A stretch of DNA of 64,000 bases from Porphyromonas sp. (GTDB lineage Bacteria > Bacteroidota > Bacteroidia > Bacteroidales > Porphyromonadaceae), in the NCBI GenBank assembly GCA_029983505.1, contig JASBZK010000003.1, positions 1 through 64,000 of the forward strand, in the 5' to 3' direction. The notes beneath the pieces were generated by a model. The model was given only the letters and a program-made list of their open reading frames with translations. It was not told where the DNA came from and ran no database searches. Shown piece after piece: positions 16,691 to 25,065 of this stretch. Both the position numbers and the translations under genes were made by a program. Position 1 is the first letter of the stretch. Every line of letters starts with the position of its first letter.

Positions 16691-16771
16691 GAGATACAGA
16701 CCGGGGATTTGTCCGGACACGTACCGAAGTTTCCGTGAGATACGGACCCGGGATGTGACGAGATACGGACC
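16691..16771. repeat. 23-bp periodic intergenic array 3 (four same-orientation units)
   Basis: Four 12-mers start at 16691 (GAGATACAGACC), 16714 (CGGACACGTACC), 16737 (GAGATACGGACC) and 16760 (GAGATACGGACC), each exactly 23 bases after the last and all in the same orientation. The 11-base intervals are not conserved. Just downstream (16779-16790) is GAGACCTTTGCA, a sequence like the end of the MITE at 44945. The array lies between divergent tRNA-Met and the phosphorylase gene, so it does not serve as a 3' terminator here. Confidence 0.85.
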
Positions 16772-16850
16772 AAGATTTTGAGACCTTTGCACAGGTTCTT
16801 ATTTCCGGAGTGTGTACGCCCGTTATTTTTATTACTGCCGGTCCGGACGA

Positions 16851-16882
16851 TTTGGGCGGTAATACGGAAATAGTTAAATTTG
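16851..16882 (+). promoter_or_regulatory. promoter of the glgP-NagB-like unit
   Basis: TTTG at 16851-16854, 20 bases, then TAAATTTG at 16875-16882. The ATG of the phosphorylase gene is 73 bases downstream. Confidence 0.75.
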
Positions 16883-16954
16883 CTACTCAAATAGAAACAT
16901 TTACGACCGGATTTTTCCCGGGAAACACATACAAAGCAATCGCTTTTAGGATAT

Positions 16955-19531
16955 ATGCTGAATAGTAAAAGCTCCAACTCGCCTGCATGGCGTGATGTCT
17001 ACACCTACTCCAAGCTCCCCGACGCTCTGTCCAAGTTGGATGAGCTCTCCAAAAATCTCTGGTGGGTCTGGAACCAAGATGCCTCTCAGCTTTTTGAGGA
17101 TCTGAATAAGGAAGTTTGGAACAGCTCTTTCGGAAACCCCATCGAGGTCGTGGCCTCGCTGACGCAGGTGCAGATCTCAGAGATGACGCAGGATCAAGCG
17201 TTCTTGGAGCGTTTGGATTCTGTCTACGCTACCTTCAGAACCTATATGGATCGACCGGTACGCGAGGATGTGCCGAGCGTGGCTTACTTCTGTATGGAGT
17301 ATGGCATCACCAACGTCTTGAAGATTTACTCCGGCGGTCTCGGTATCTTGGCCGGTGACTACATCAAGGAGGCGAGCGACTCGAGGGTCAATATGACCGG
17401 GGTGGGGTTCCTGTATCGCTACGGGTACTTTGACCAAAAAATCACGAACGACGGTCAGCAGATCGCGAAGTACGAGGCACAGCAGTTCAAGAAACTGCCC
17501 CTTACCCAGCTGATGAATGAGGACGGAACCCCTATGATTCTGGAGGTTCCTTTTTCCGATCACGTGGTTTACAGCAATATCTGGCGGGCAGATGTGGGAC
17601 GTGTCCCTCTGTATCTCTTAGACACCGACATAGATCAGAATAGCGAGTTTGACCGCCCCATCACCCATCAACTGTACGGCGGAGACTGGGAAAACCGTAT
17701 GAAGCAGGAGTATCTCCTCGGTATCGGCGGGGTCTTGATGCTCAATAAGCTGGGCATCAAAGCGGACATCTACCACGCCAACGAAGGACACGCCGCACTT
17801 ATGAACTTGCAGCGCCTTGCGGATCTCGTCGAGGGCAAAGGCATGGACTTTGACTCCGCTCTGGAGCTCGTCCGCTCGTCTGCCCTCTATACCGTCCACA
17901 CCCCTGTGCCGGCGGGACACGACTACTTCGATGAGGGGCTTTTCGGCAAATACTTGGCACACTTCGCAGGGCGCCTCGGTATTTCTTTCCAGGAGCTTAT
18001 CGACTTGGGACGCGAAAACCCGGGCTCGCACGACAAGTTCTCCATGAGTGTCTTCGCCCTCAATACCTGTCAGGGCGCAAACGGGGTCTCCAAGCTTCAC
18101 GGTCATGTGAGCCAGCGTATGTTCGCACCCGTCTGGAAAGGCTACCTTCCGGAGGAGTTGCACGTGGGCTACGTCACCAACGGTGTACACGCCCCTTCTT
18201 GGCAAAGACCGGAGTGGGGGGACTTCGTGAAGCAATACATCTCCGACAATATCTGGGAAGAACAGGCCGACGAAAAGGTCTGGGATCGGATTATGGAAGT
18301 ACCCGACGAAGAGGTATGGGAGATGAGACTGAAAATGAAGCAGGATCTCTTCGATTTCTTTAAGAAAAGATACCTCGCCAGTCTCACTACGCCCAACGCG
18401 GATCCGACCCACTTGGTCAAAATCATAGACGACTTCAACCCCAACGCACTCCTCGTGGGTTTCGGACGGCGGTTTGCGACCTACAAACGGGCGCACCTCC
18501 TCTTCACGGATCTCGAGAAGCTGAGTACCATCGTCAATAATCCCGACTACCCGGTACAGTTTATATTCACCGGCAAAGCACACCCTGCCGATGGCGGCGG
18601 ACAAGGCCTCATCAAACGCATCATCGAGATCTCCAAGAGACCGGAGTTCCGCGGGAAGATCCTTTTTATCGAAAACTACGATATCAAGGTAGCTCAGTCC
18701 CTTATAGCAGGCGTGGACGTGTGGCTCAATACCCCGACACGCCCCCTCGAAGCATCCGGCACTTCCGGTATGAAGGCGCTGATGAATGGCGTCCTCAATT
18801 ACTCTGTCCTCGACGGGTGGTGGTATGAAGGCTATGTGGAAGGCGGCGGCTGGGCGATTACGGACAAACGCTCTTTCGACGACCAGAGCCTACAGGATCA
18901 GCTCGACGCAGCCACGATCTACCGCACACTCGAGGACGAAGTCATCCCGCTCTACTACGACCGCAAAGACGGTAAAGCCTACTCTGAGGGGTGGATCAAG
19001 GCCATCAAGACCTCTATGAGCAAGATTTTGCCTCACTTCACTATGAGGCGGATGATAGACGACTACATAGTGCGCTTCTACCGACCTATCGCAGCGCACT
19101 ACAAGATGCTTCACGCTGACGACGACGCGAAAGTCAAGGAGATCGTGGCGTGGAAGCGCGCAGTGGCTCAGCACTGGCGTTCGCTCGAAGTCCTCGAAGT
19201 GGACGTAACGAGCGAGGGGTCTCAGATGACCTATTTCCCGATCGGATATAAGTTCGGGATGAAGGTGGTCTTGGACATGCACGATCTGGACTGTGATCTG
19301 AACGTCGACCTTGTTATTGCCGAAGAAGATCCCATGAGACACATTCTCTCTTTTGTGGAGAAGATACCGCTTCACCTCGTAGCCCAAGAAGGCTCGAGAC
19401 GCACCTACCAGATGGAGCACGACGTGGATAACCCCGGCTCCCAAAAAGTGGCCGTACGCATCACGCCCACGCACCCCATCCTCCCCTACGGAACGGACTT
19501 CGCATACATCCATTGGGAGCCTTTATTCTAA
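16955..19531 (+). CDS. glgP: alpha-glucan (glycogen) phosphorylase
   Basis: An 858-residue GT35 enzyme of the shorter bacterial/archaeal type that releases glucose 1-phosphate from glycogen or maltodextrin. The N-terminal DUF3417-type segment (KLDELSKNLWWVWNQDASQL, about 28-47) is followed by the phosphorylase core. Landmarks are HANEGHAAL, VGFGRRFATYKRAHL and the pyridoxal-phosphate lysine region EASGTSGMKALMNG. Cytoplasmic. It is 63 bases before the NagB-like/PIG-L gene and no promoter is seen in between, so the two are probably co-transcribed. Confidence 0.93.
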   Translation: MLNSKSSNSPAWRDVYTYSKLPDALSKLDELSKNLWWVWNQDASQLFEDLNKEVWNSSFGNPIEVVASLTQVQISEMTQDQAFLERLDSVYATFRTYMDRPVREDVPSVAYFCMEYGITNVLKIYSGGLGILAGDYIKEASDSRVNMTGVGFLYRYGYFDQKITNDGQQIAKYEAQQFKKLPLTQLMNEDGTPMILEVPFSDHVVYSNIWRADVGRVPLYLLDTDIDQNSEFDRPITHQLYGGDWENRMKQEYLLGIGGVLMLNKLGIKADIYHANEGHAALMNLQRLADLVEGKGMDFDSALELVRSSALYTVHTPVPAGHDYFDEGLFGKYLAHFAGRLGISFQELIDLGRENPGSHDKFSMSVFALNTCQGANGVSKLHGHVSQRMFAPVWKGYLPEELHVGYVTNGVHAPSWQRPEWGDFVKQYISDNIWEEQADEKVWDRIMEVPDEEVWEMRLKMKQDLFDFFKKRYLASLTTPNADPTHLVKIIDDFNPNALLVGFGRRFATYKRAHLLFTDLEKLSTIVNNPDYPVQFIFTGKAHPADGGGQGLIKRIIEISKRPEFRGKILFIENYDIKVAQSLIAGVDVWLNTPTRPLEASGTSGMKALMNGVLNYSVLDGWWYEGYVEGGGWAITDKRSFDDQSLQDQLDAATIYRTLEDEVIPLYYDRKDGKAYSEGWIKAIKTSMSKILPHFTMRRMIDDYIVRFYRPIAAHYKMLHADDDAKVKEIVAWKRAVAQHWRSLEVLEVDVTSEGSQMTYFPIGYKFGMKVVLDMHDLDCDLNVDLVIAEEDPMRHILSFVEKIPLHLVAQEGSRRTYQMEHDVDNPGSQKVAVRITPTHPILPYGTDFAYIHWEPLF

Positions 19532-19594
19532 GCGGGGAGCGGTTCGAATCCGAATTTTATTCATTTACAGCTTATCCTAAGACATCATACTCAC

Positions 19595-21580
19595 ATGAGA
19601 CTAAATCTTAGCTCGCAGATCGTTTTGGATCAGGTTGAGGAGCGTCTTTATCGTCCGGGCAATGCCTACGAAAAGACGATGCTTACCGCCTACGAAAAGA
19701 TCAACACCAACATCTATCCTTCCGATGAGGAAGTCGCCTCTGTCGTCGCTCAGAGCATAGCCGACGACATCAACGAGTACGCAAAGCCGGATCGACCTTT
19801 CACGCTTGTGGTCTCAGGCGGAGAGAGCCCCGATCCCGTACTCAAAGCTCTCGTTACGCTTCATAAGGAGGGAAAGGTCTCGTTTCGCAACGTCCACGTC
19901 TTCCCGATGTACGAGTTTTTCCCCCTTCGCAACCCCAATGACGGGGTTCTCGGACACCTCCGCGAAGAGTTGCTCGACCGGGTCGACATTCCGGAAGCGA
20001 ACGTCCACGCTTTCGACGTGGATGTGCCTAAGGACGAAATCGAGAGGAGCTGGGAAGCGTACTACGACAGTTTACAAAAGTTGGGTGGCATAGATACCAT
20101 CATCCTCGGAGTAGGGCGTCGCGCTTCGGTGGGGCTGAATGCCCCCGGGTCGGTGGCCGTCCGCGGTCTTCGTCTGACCGCCCTTGATGCGACTTCCATA
20201 GCAGAGTCTGTCAAGCACTTCAATACGAAAGAAAACGTGCCGAGGACGGCCGTAAATCTCGGTATCGGTGAGGTCTTGAGATCCAAAAAGATCATCCTCC
20301 TTGCGTTTGGAGAAGCGAAAGCAGAGATCATCAAAACCGTCGTCGAGGGACCCGAGTCCAACTCCGTGCCGGCCTCTTTGCTCCGCTCTCACGACCAGAT
20401 TAAGCTCTATATCGACCTCCATGCGGCCGAGGAACTTACCCGCATCAAACACCCCTGGAAGGTCACTTCTCTCGATTGGACCCCGAAACTCATCCGTCGT
20501 GCCATCGTTTGGCTGTGCCACGAAGTGGGAAAACCGATCCTCAACCTCACCAATCAAGACTACTCCGATCATCAGCTCGGCGAACTTCTTACGAAATACG
20601 GCTCCGCCTACGAGGTCAATATCAAAGTCTTCAACGACATCCAACACACCATCACCGGCTGGCCCGGCGGCAAACCCAATGCCGACGATTCTCAGAGACC
20701 GGAGCGTGCGCTGCCCGAGAAGAAGCGTGTCCTCATCTTCAGCCCCCATCCCGACGACGACGTAATTTCTATGGGCGGGACTTTTCACCGCCTGGTCGAA
20801 CAGGGTCACGACGTACACGTAGCCTACGAGACGAGCGGCAATATCGCCGTGGGGGATGAGGAAGTAATCCGCTACCTTGCTTTCCTGCGCAACGTACTCG
20901 AGCACGAAGGTGCCGAAGGCAGCGAGCTTTACAAGAAAGCGAATGTCCTCAGGGATTATCTCCTTTACGAAAAAGAAGAGGGCGCTCTTGAGACCCCCGA
21001 GACGCGGTTCCTCAAGGGGACGATACGTAGGGAGGAAGCCCGCACGGCAGACCGTTTCATCGGGGTCAAAAAAGACTACATCCACTTCTTGGATCTGCCG
21101 TTTTACGAAACGGGCGCCATCAAAAAAGGTCCTCTGACCGAAAAGGACGTGGAGCGGGTGATCGAACTGCTTCGTGCAGTAAAGCCTCACCAGATCTTTG
21201 TGGCAGGTGACTTGGCAGACCCGCATGGGACGCACCGTGTGGCGCTCAATGCCGCACTTGCGGCTCTTGATGTGCTGAAAGATGAGGAGTGGATGAAGGA
21301 CTGCCGGATCTGGATGTACCGTGGAGCGTGGGCCGAGTGGGACATCGAGGACATCGAAATGGCGGTGCCGATGAGTCCCGAGCAACTGCGTTTTAAGCGC
21401 AATTCCATCCTCAAACATCAGTCTCAGATGGAGGCCGCACCGTTCCTCGGAGACGACGAACGCCTATTCTGGCAACGCTCCGAGGATCGCAACCGTGCTA
21501 CGGCGGAACTTTACCGCAAGTTGGGTCTGGCTTCTTACGAGGCGATCGAGGCGTTTGTCCGCTACCACCCGATCCCCTGA
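19595..21580 (+). CDS. NagB-like isomerase domain fused to a PIG-L/LmbE deacetylase domain
   Basis: The 661-residue protein has an N-terminal glucosamine-6-phosphate deaminase/isomerase-like domain (about 15-290) and a C-terminal PIG-L family domain (about 375-655) with the zinc motif HPDDD (385-389) and DPHGTHRVA. Fusions of this kind are common in Bacteroidota and usually annotated nagB. Here the deaminase active site looks degenerate: the region corresponding to the E. coli MDEY motif reads MYEF (105-108), and the GDGHIAFNEP region reads GRRASVGLNAP (174-184). Thus the canonical Asp72, Asp141, His143 and Glu148 positions appear replaced. The PIG-L half looks intact. Substrate unknown; amino-sugar metabolism is likely. 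Confidence 0.85.
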   Translation: MRLNLSSQIVLDQVEERLYRPGNAYEKTMLTAYEKINTNIYPSDEEVASVVAQSIADDINEYAKPDRPFTLVVSGGESPDPVLKALVTLHKEGKVSFRNVHVFPMYEFFPLRNPNDGVLGHLREELLDRVDIPEANVHAFDVDVPKDEIERSWEAYYDSLQKLGGIDTIILGVGRRASVGLNAPGSVAVRGLRLTALDATSIAESVKHFNTKENVPRTAVNLGIGEVLRSKKIILLAFGEAKAEIIKTVVEGPESNSVPASLLRSHDQIKLYIDLHAAEELTRIKHPWKVTSLDWTPKLIRRAIVWLCHEVGKPILNLTNQDYSDHQLGELLTKYGSAYEVNIKVFNDIQHTITGWPGGKPNADDSQRPERALPEKKRVLIFSPHPDDDVISMGGTFHRLVEQGHDVHVAYETSGNIAVGDEEVIRYLAFLRNVLEHEGAEGSELYKKANVLRDYLLYEKEEGALETPETRFLKGTIRREEARTADRFIGVKKDYIHFLDLPFYETGAIKKGPLTEKDVERVIELLRAVKPHQIFVAGDLADPHGTHRVALNAALAALDVLKDEEWMKDCRIWMYRGAWAEWDIEDIEMAVPMSPEQLRFKRNSILKHQSQMEAAPFLGDDERLFWQRSEDRNRATAELYRKLGLASYEAIEAFVRYHPIP

Positions 21581-21608
21581 CGTTTGGCACCCCAACGATA
21601 GACCAAAC

Positions 21609-21690
21609 GAGACACGTACCAAGGAGAAATCTTTGGTACGTGTCTCCTTTTCTTCCGGGTCCGTACCACGTGGTGCGCTATGTCCGTACA
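21609..21690. repeat. 23-bp periodic intergenic array 4, with perfect terminator hairpin
   Basis: GAGACACGTACCAA (21609) and its exact complement TTGGTACGTGTCTC (21633-21646) form a 14-base perfect stem with a 10-base loop followed by CTTTT, an obvious terminator for the upstream plus-strand unit. Two more units follow in the same phase: GGTCCGTACC (21658) and TGTCCGTACA (21681), each 23 bases apart. The array fills the space between convergent genes. Confidence 0.85.
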
Positions 21691-21764
21691 AAATTCTTTG
21701 GCAGCTCGAAGCTTGCAGAAGAAGGGAGACGGGAGACGGGAGGGGAAAGGTGGGGCTATGGGGC

Positions 21765-22811
21765 TTATTCTATTCCTCGCTCATTCAGCGCCTGCCTGTA
21801 CCGGCTTGCCTTAAGGGCGTGCTCAGAGAGGGTTTCGGAGAAATCGTGGTAGCCGCTGAAATCGGGCTTGGCGACCATATAGAGGAACTTGTGTTTTTGT
21901 GCGCCAAGTACCCCCTCTATTGCCTGCAAAGAGGGAATGCGTATGGGACCGGGTGGCAGCCCCCTATACTTGTAAGTGTTGTAGGGACTGTCCACGGAGA
22001 GATGACCTTGGAGTATTCGCTTGAGACCAAAGTCTCGTAGGGCAAATTTGACCGTAGGGTCGGCTTGCAAGGGTATGCCGAGACGAAGACGGTTGAGGTA
22101 GAGTCCTGCAATCAGCGGGTATTCGTCTGTCATCGTGCTCTCCTCCTCCTCCACGATGGAAGCCAAAATAGATACTTCGTAAGGCGTGAGACCGAGTCCC
22201 TTTGCTTTTTCCTTTCGCCTTTCAGTCCAAAACGCCCGGTACTCTTCTTCCAGCTTTTTTACCAAATCTTCGGGTGCAATAGTCCAGTAGACTTCGTATG
22301 TGTTAGGGATGAGACGATAGGCCATAGTGGTGTCCGGGACGCCGATTTCTTCCAAAAGAGACCGATTCGTCATCGCTTTTGCGACAGAGACGCTGTCGGC
22401 CATAATGCGCCTCGAGAGCTGTTCCCACATCTCTTCGGGCAATCTTCGAGACGTGAATGTGAGCCTTACGGGAGTTTGGTGACCGCTTGCCACCCGCTTG
22501 AATAGCGAAAAGACGGTCGTATTCGGCTCTATGCGGTAGGCCCCCGCTTTCGGATTCAGACCGGGATTAAGCCCCTCTATGGCTCCGAAGATCCAGTAGC
22601 TTCTCGAGTTCGTCATCCTTGCATCCAGCGAATCGAGCACCGTGGTCCACTCGCTATCGGGGTAGACGTAGACCCACTCGGCTTTGTCGGACTTGAGGTT
22701 AAAGGTCGCTTTCCCGAAAAGCAGATAGCTCAGCCATAAGCCGACCAAAATGACGAGTACGACGAAGGCAGTGAGGATATAGGCAGGGGATGTGTCGGGG
22801 CGTTTGGGCAT
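21765..22811 (-). CDS. mltG: endolytic murein transglycosylase MltG
   Basis: A 348-residue inner-membrane protein of the YceG/MltG family, which cuts nascent glycan strands and helps set their length. One N-terminal membrane helix (about residues 10-32 from this start) is followed by a periplasmic LysM-like region and the YceG domain with catalytic glutamate in SILASIVEEEES and the signature GIPLQADPTVKFAL...SPYNTYKYRGLPPGPI. ATG 22811 is preferred; the frame continues to a TTG at 22880 that lies very near the promoter. Confidence 0.9.
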   Translation of the reverse strand: MPKRPDTSPAYILTAFVVLVILVGLWLSYLLFGKATFNLKSDKAEWVYVYPDSEWTTVLDSLDARMTNSRSYWIFGAIEGLNPGLNPKAGAYRIEPNTTVFSLFKRVASGHQTPVRLTFTSRRLPEEMWEQLSRRIMADSVSVAKAMTNRSLLEEIGVPDTTMAYRLIPNTYEVYWTIAPEDLVKKLEEEYRAFWTERRKEKAKGLGLTPYEVSILASIVEEEESTMTDEYPLIAGLYLNRLRLGIPLQADPTVKFALRDFGLKRILQGHLSVDSPYNTYKYRGLPPGPIRIPSLQAIEGVLGAQKHKFLYMVAKPDFSGYHDFSETLSEHALKASRYRQALNERGIE

Positions 22812-22896
22812 AAACGGTCGGAGCTTATTCGTGAAAAAGTGCGGGGCAGAGGAGGGTACGTGGCGTGAAAGACCCGCCAAGAACCATTTCCGCTTA

Positions 22897-22925
22897 CAAA
22901 GATAAGTCTTTTAGAGGTATCTTTG
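22897..22925. promoter_or_regulatory. facing promoter boxes for mltG and ispG
   Basis: Minus-strand TATCTTTG (22897-22904) and plus-strand TATCTTTG (22918-22925) are separated by only 13 bases. They are the only TAnnTTTG boxes in the divergent gap, so transcription of mltG and ispG starts from overlapping promoters. Neither -33 element is clear. Confidence 0.5.
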
Positions 22926-23018
22926 GAAAGCAAAAAAATAGATGGATCGGGAGTAGAGCGGAAAAGGGTCTCAGTCCTTTTTTGGTACGACACCCGGTCA
23001 AAAAAGACGGTAACCGAT

Positions 23019-24689
23019 ATGAGATTTGAATACAGAAGGCGACGGACGAACCCTGTCCGTGTCGCCAACCTGACGATAGGGGGCGAAGCGCCCATCGTGG
23101 TGCAGTCTATGGCGAACGTCAATACGAACGACATAGAGGGCGGCACCGAGCAGGCGGCACGCATCATTGATGCGGGGGGCAAGATGGTACGCTTTACCAC
23201 TCAAGGGACGAGGGAGGCTGAGGCTCTGGGGCGGATTCGCTCGGGGTTGCGCGCGAGTGGGTATGAGGCACCCCTTGTGGCGGATGTCCATTTCCGAAAA
23301 GAGGTCGCCTTTGTCGCTGCGGAGCATGCAGATAAGGTCAGAATCAATCCCGGTAACTTTTACGATTCGGTCATTAAGAGGGGACAGAGCTTCACTCCGG
23401 AGGAGTTTGAGGCGGATCTCAAAGGCCTTCGGGAAGAATTTGGCCGCTTCGTCGACCTGTGCAAAGAGAAAGGCGTCGCCATCCGCATCGGGGTGAACCA
23501 TGGCTCGCTCTCCGGACGCATAATGGACCGGTACGGGGATACGCCGCTCGGGATGGTTTCCGGATGTATGGAGTATCTCGAAGTCTGTGCCGAAAAGGGC
23601 TTCGAGGACGTGGTCATTTCCATCAAGTCCTCAAATACAAAGGTGATGGCAGAGACGGTGATCCTTCTCTCGAAGACGATGGAAGAGAGAGGAATGCACT
23701 ATCCGCTCCACCTCGGAGTGACGGAAGCCGGAGATGGTGAAGACGGACGTCTGAAGAGTGCCGTCGGCATCGGAGCTCTTCTCAGTCTCGGTCTCGGGGA
23801 CACCATCAGGGTGTCTCTTACGGAGGCACCGGAGGCAGAGATCCCTGTGGCGGGTCTTCTCGTCCGACTGACAGAGGAATTGGCGCTCAATCCTGTGGTG
23901 GAGACTTCGGGCGAAGCTCCTACACTGCAAGTCCCCCGAAGCAATACCGGGGAGCTGCCCAAGTACCCTGAGGTGATCGCGGACTATGACGAGGCATTTT
24001 TGTCTGTGTCGGAGTGTGAGCGTCCCGATGTGCTTTTTGGACCAAAAGGGTCAATGGCAGAAGAGGATATAGAAGTGCTCACCGACGAAGAGATTTTGGG
24101 CGGGTATGGGTTCTCCGGCGGCAAAAGACGCGTAATAGAAATCACCCGTCCGAATGTCCCCCTTGTGCTGCGCGCGATGGATGAGCTTATCGAGCCGGGG
24201 TACATTATCCGGATGAAAGCGGACTATACGCCTGAAGAGATGCCCACGAGACTTGGTTTCATGCTCGGAGCCAAACTGCTCTTCGGGTCACCCTTGGGCG
24301 GACTTTGGCTGAGGAGCGGGTCGGTTACCCCGCAGGAATTGGCTCGACTTTCATACGGACTACTGCAGGCGTCGCGTTTGCGCTTCACGAAGACGGAGTA
24401 CATTGCTTGCCCGAGTTGCGGGCGGACGCTCTTTGATTTGCCCACCACTTTGCAGCGCATACGAGAGGCGACGAAGCACCTCAAAGGGCTCAAAATCGGG
24501 GTGATGGGTTGTGTGGTCAACGGTCCCGGAGAGATGGCGGATGCCGACTACGGCTATGTGGGCTCCGGTGTAGGCTTGGTGGATCTGTACAAGGGAAAAG
24601 AAAAAGTGGAGCGAGCGATCCCCTCGGGAGATGCCGTCACTCACCTGATCGACCTCATCAAGGCCAATGGTGACTGGCAGGAACCTTAA
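23019..24689 (+). CDS. ispG: 4-hydroxy-3-methylbut-2-enyl diphosphate synthase IspG (long form)
   Basis: IspG makes HMBPP from MEcPP in the MEP isoprenoid pathway using a [4Fe-4S] cluster. The 556-residue product has the TIM-barrel start (VANLTIGGEAPIVVQSMANV), the cluster cysteines in ACPSCGRT and GCVVNGPGE near the C-terminus, and an insertion between them that makes it longer than the E. coli enzyme (372 residues), the type found in Bacteroidota, chlamydiae and plants. The frame extends to a TTG at 22923, but that overlaps the promoter; ATG 23019 is chosen. Confidence 0.94.
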   Translation: MRFEYRRRRTNPVRVANLTIGGEAPIVVQSMANVNTNDIEGGTEQAARIIDAGGKMVRFTTQGTREAEALGRIRSGLRASGYEAPLVADVHFRKEVAFVAAEHADKVRINPGNFYDSVIKRGQSFTPEEFEADLKGLREEFGRFVDLCKEKGVAIRIGVNHGSLSGRIMDRYGDTPLGMVSGCMEYLEVCAEKGFEDVVISIKSSNTKVMAETVILLSKTMEERGMHYPLHLGVTEAGDGEDGRLKSAVGIGALLSLGLGDTIRVSLTEAPEAEIPVAGLLVRLTEELALNPVVETSGEAPTLQVPRSNTGELPKYPEVIADYDEAFLSVSECERPDVLFGPKGSMAEEDIEVLTDEEILGGYGFSGGKRRVIEITRPNVPLVLRAMDELIEPGYIIRMKADYTPEEMPTRLGFMLGAKLLFGSPLGGLWLRSGSVTPQELARLSYGLLQASRLRFTKTEYIACPSCGRTLFDLPTTLQRIREATKHLKGLKIGVMGCVVNGPGEMADADYGYVGSGVGLVDLYKGKEKVERAIPSGDAVTHLIDLIKANGDWQEP

Positions 24690-24753
24690 TCCGGGAGACA
24701 CGCATTAAGAGATGACTTCTGCACGTAAAGCAGTGTAAAAGTCTGAACTTGAT

Positions 24754-24834
24754 GGGGTACGTACCGAGAAGATCTCCTTGGTACGTATGACAATGAGACG
24801 AGATACGGACCGGGAAGATCGCGAGATACGGGTC
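24754..24834. repeat. 23-bp periodic intergenic array 5
   Basis: Units fall at 24754 (ends in GGTACGTACC), 24777 (CTTGGTACGTAT, opposite orientation), 24800 (GAGATACGGACC) and 24823 (GAGATACGGGTC), all 23 bases apart. The wider segment 24741-24847 is an inverted copy of 39731-39837 (see array 7), with about 14 differences in 107 bases by eye. It lies between ispG and lysS. Confidence 0.85.
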
Positions 24835-24936
24835 AAAAACAGCCGGGTATATCCTGTGATTCTTTGTTGGCAAAGTTTCTGATGCACGCGTCCCGGTACG
24901 CCTCCGTGCTTTAGCGGAGCATACCCACTTTTTCGG

Positions 24937-24944
24937 TATCTTTG
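24937..24944 (+). promoter_or_regulatory. -7 promoter box for the lysS operon (TATCTTTG)
   Basis: TATCTTTG in the gap before lysS, with TTTAG 22 bases upstream as a poor -33. It gives a leader of about 115 bases. The remaining gap 24690-25065 holds only the repeat array. Confidence 0.5.
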
Positions 24945-25065
24945 TAGAAAATAGGGAGGGTAATACGATTCGGAGCGTGGCTGAGAGAGAAAGAACGAAA
25001 ACGACCACGCTCGGAGATTTTTGTACAAGACAGACACATATCGTTTTCTTACACAATTGCCATTC

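Noticed and set aside
16691..16771. CRISPR array hypothesis for the 23-bp periodic repeats
   Set aside because: Repeats are only 12 bases, degenerate, limited to about four units, dispersed at many loci and partly inverted; no cas genes are present.
16651..16977. 108-codon minus-strand frame upstream of glgP
   Set aside because: Covers array 3 and the glgP promoter; composition reflects the repeat units.
20072..21418. 448-codon frame opposite the NagB-like/PIG-L gene
   Set aside because: Antisense shadow with no motif.
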